Source: Akkermansia muciniphila | GTDB taxonomy: Bacteria > Verrucomicrobiota > Verrucomicrobiia > Verrucomicrobiales > DEV007 | Direction: 5' to 3' | Assembly: GCA_945883495.1 (NCBI GenBank) | Contig: CAMCXS010000010.1 | Coordinates: forward strand, 31,003-95,002 | DNA: 64,000 nt | In this document: in pieces, positions 63,861 through 64,000 of the stretch | Layout: each line of letters starts with the position of its first letter | Position numbering within the stretch: the stretch's first letter is position 1 | Notes under the pieces: model-generated | Databases searched by the model: none | Told to the model about the DNA's origin: nothing | The model's input: only the letters and a program-made list of their open reading frames with translations | Position numbers and translations under genes: made by a program

Positions 63861-64000
63861 GATAGGGCCGCCCGGCCCGAAGGCCGGACGACGCCCCCCA
63901 CAGAACCGGACGAGCACGATTAGCGCATCCGGTTCCTCGGGTTGTGGATTCGTTACATTACTGAGTGCACCACACGTGCCGGGGTCAGAGGAAATGCCCG
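63861..64000 (-). mobile_element. 3' end of a probable group II intron (rest beyond window)
   Basis: On the minus strand, a hairpin with the stem AACCGGA/TCCGGTT (63934-63904) is followed by CTGTGGGGGG. A second hairpin has a UUCG tetraloop and CCGGCC/GGCCGG stem (about 63892-63868), and the sequence then reads CCCTATC (63867-63861). A domain-V-like hairpin, a TGTGGGGGG linker, a domain-VI-like hairpin and an end CTAYC are the usual 3' arrangement of bacterial group II introns after the maturase gene. The inner domain V pairing is imperfect and no GAAA loop is seen, so the call is not certain. Confidence 0.5.

Noticed and set aside
63806..63901. Extended N-terminus of the right-hand MarR protein
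   Set aside because: The extra 32 residues would be encoded by the operator palindrome and the group II intron end, and are not MarR-like.
1..64000. CRISPR arrays, tRNA and rRNA genes, complete insertion sequences
   Set aside because: No regularly spaced repeats, no cloverleaf-like intergenic sequence and no intact transposase with inverted repeats were seen. Short tRNAs could be missed by eye.

Overview
The window looks like chromosomal DNA of a Verrucomicrobiota (PVC-group) bacterium. The evidence is a MoxR/DUF58/BatA locus next to a multiheme c-type cytochrome, a DUF4175/squalene-cyclase-like locus, sulfatase and sulfotransferase genes, large secreted Calx-beta/pectate-lyase-fold proteins ending in the 'DGL..L.EYALG.DP ... 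FFRL' tail common in that phylum, GC-rich coding DNA, and tightly overlapping genes with weak ribosome binding sites. No rRNA, tRNA or CRISPR array was seen.

Positions 1-13462 are one long minus-strand run: dtd, a TPR/peroxiredoxin-like fusion, a YkgJ-type protein, a membrane coiled-coil protein, a MoxR ATPase, a two-TM exported protein, an ABC ATPase and permease, a DUF58 protein, a BatA-like VWA protein and a tetraheme cytochrome c cut by the window edge. Most junctions are ATGA/GTGA overlaps or gaps of about 13 bases or less. Positions 13609-19202 hold housekeeping genes (cysE, a SprT-like protein, a small Cys-tailed protein, a MarR regulator, moeA, a DedA protein). Positions 19278-27530 are a second coupled minus-strand operon (DUF4175-like, helical exported, squalene-cyclase-like and a repeat/TlpA-like protein), probably functionally related to the first.

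Positions 27679-43968 carry HtrA, a voltage-gated K+ channel, a sulfotransferase, CrcB, a putative Na+/H+ antiporter, a peptide-type ABC system with an unusual degenerate ATPase followed by mogA, then an SH3-like protein, an ArnT-like glycosyltransferase, a PAP2 phosphatase and an RsmF-like methyltransferase.

Positions 44101-64000 are accessory: gene remnants, a sulfatase, carbonic anhydrase, a coupled GT4/GH130/transglutaminase operon, a class D beta-lactamase, a GH27 alpha-galactosidase, a tandem-domain esterase and a 1445-residue mosaic protein. That last gene lies downstream of a MarR gene. Both carry the same 18-bp imperfect palindrome at exactly the same distance from the start codon, which I read as a shared operator. 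At the right edge, just upstream of marR, is what looks like the 3' end of a group II intron.

All functions are inferred from motifs and context; no database search was run.
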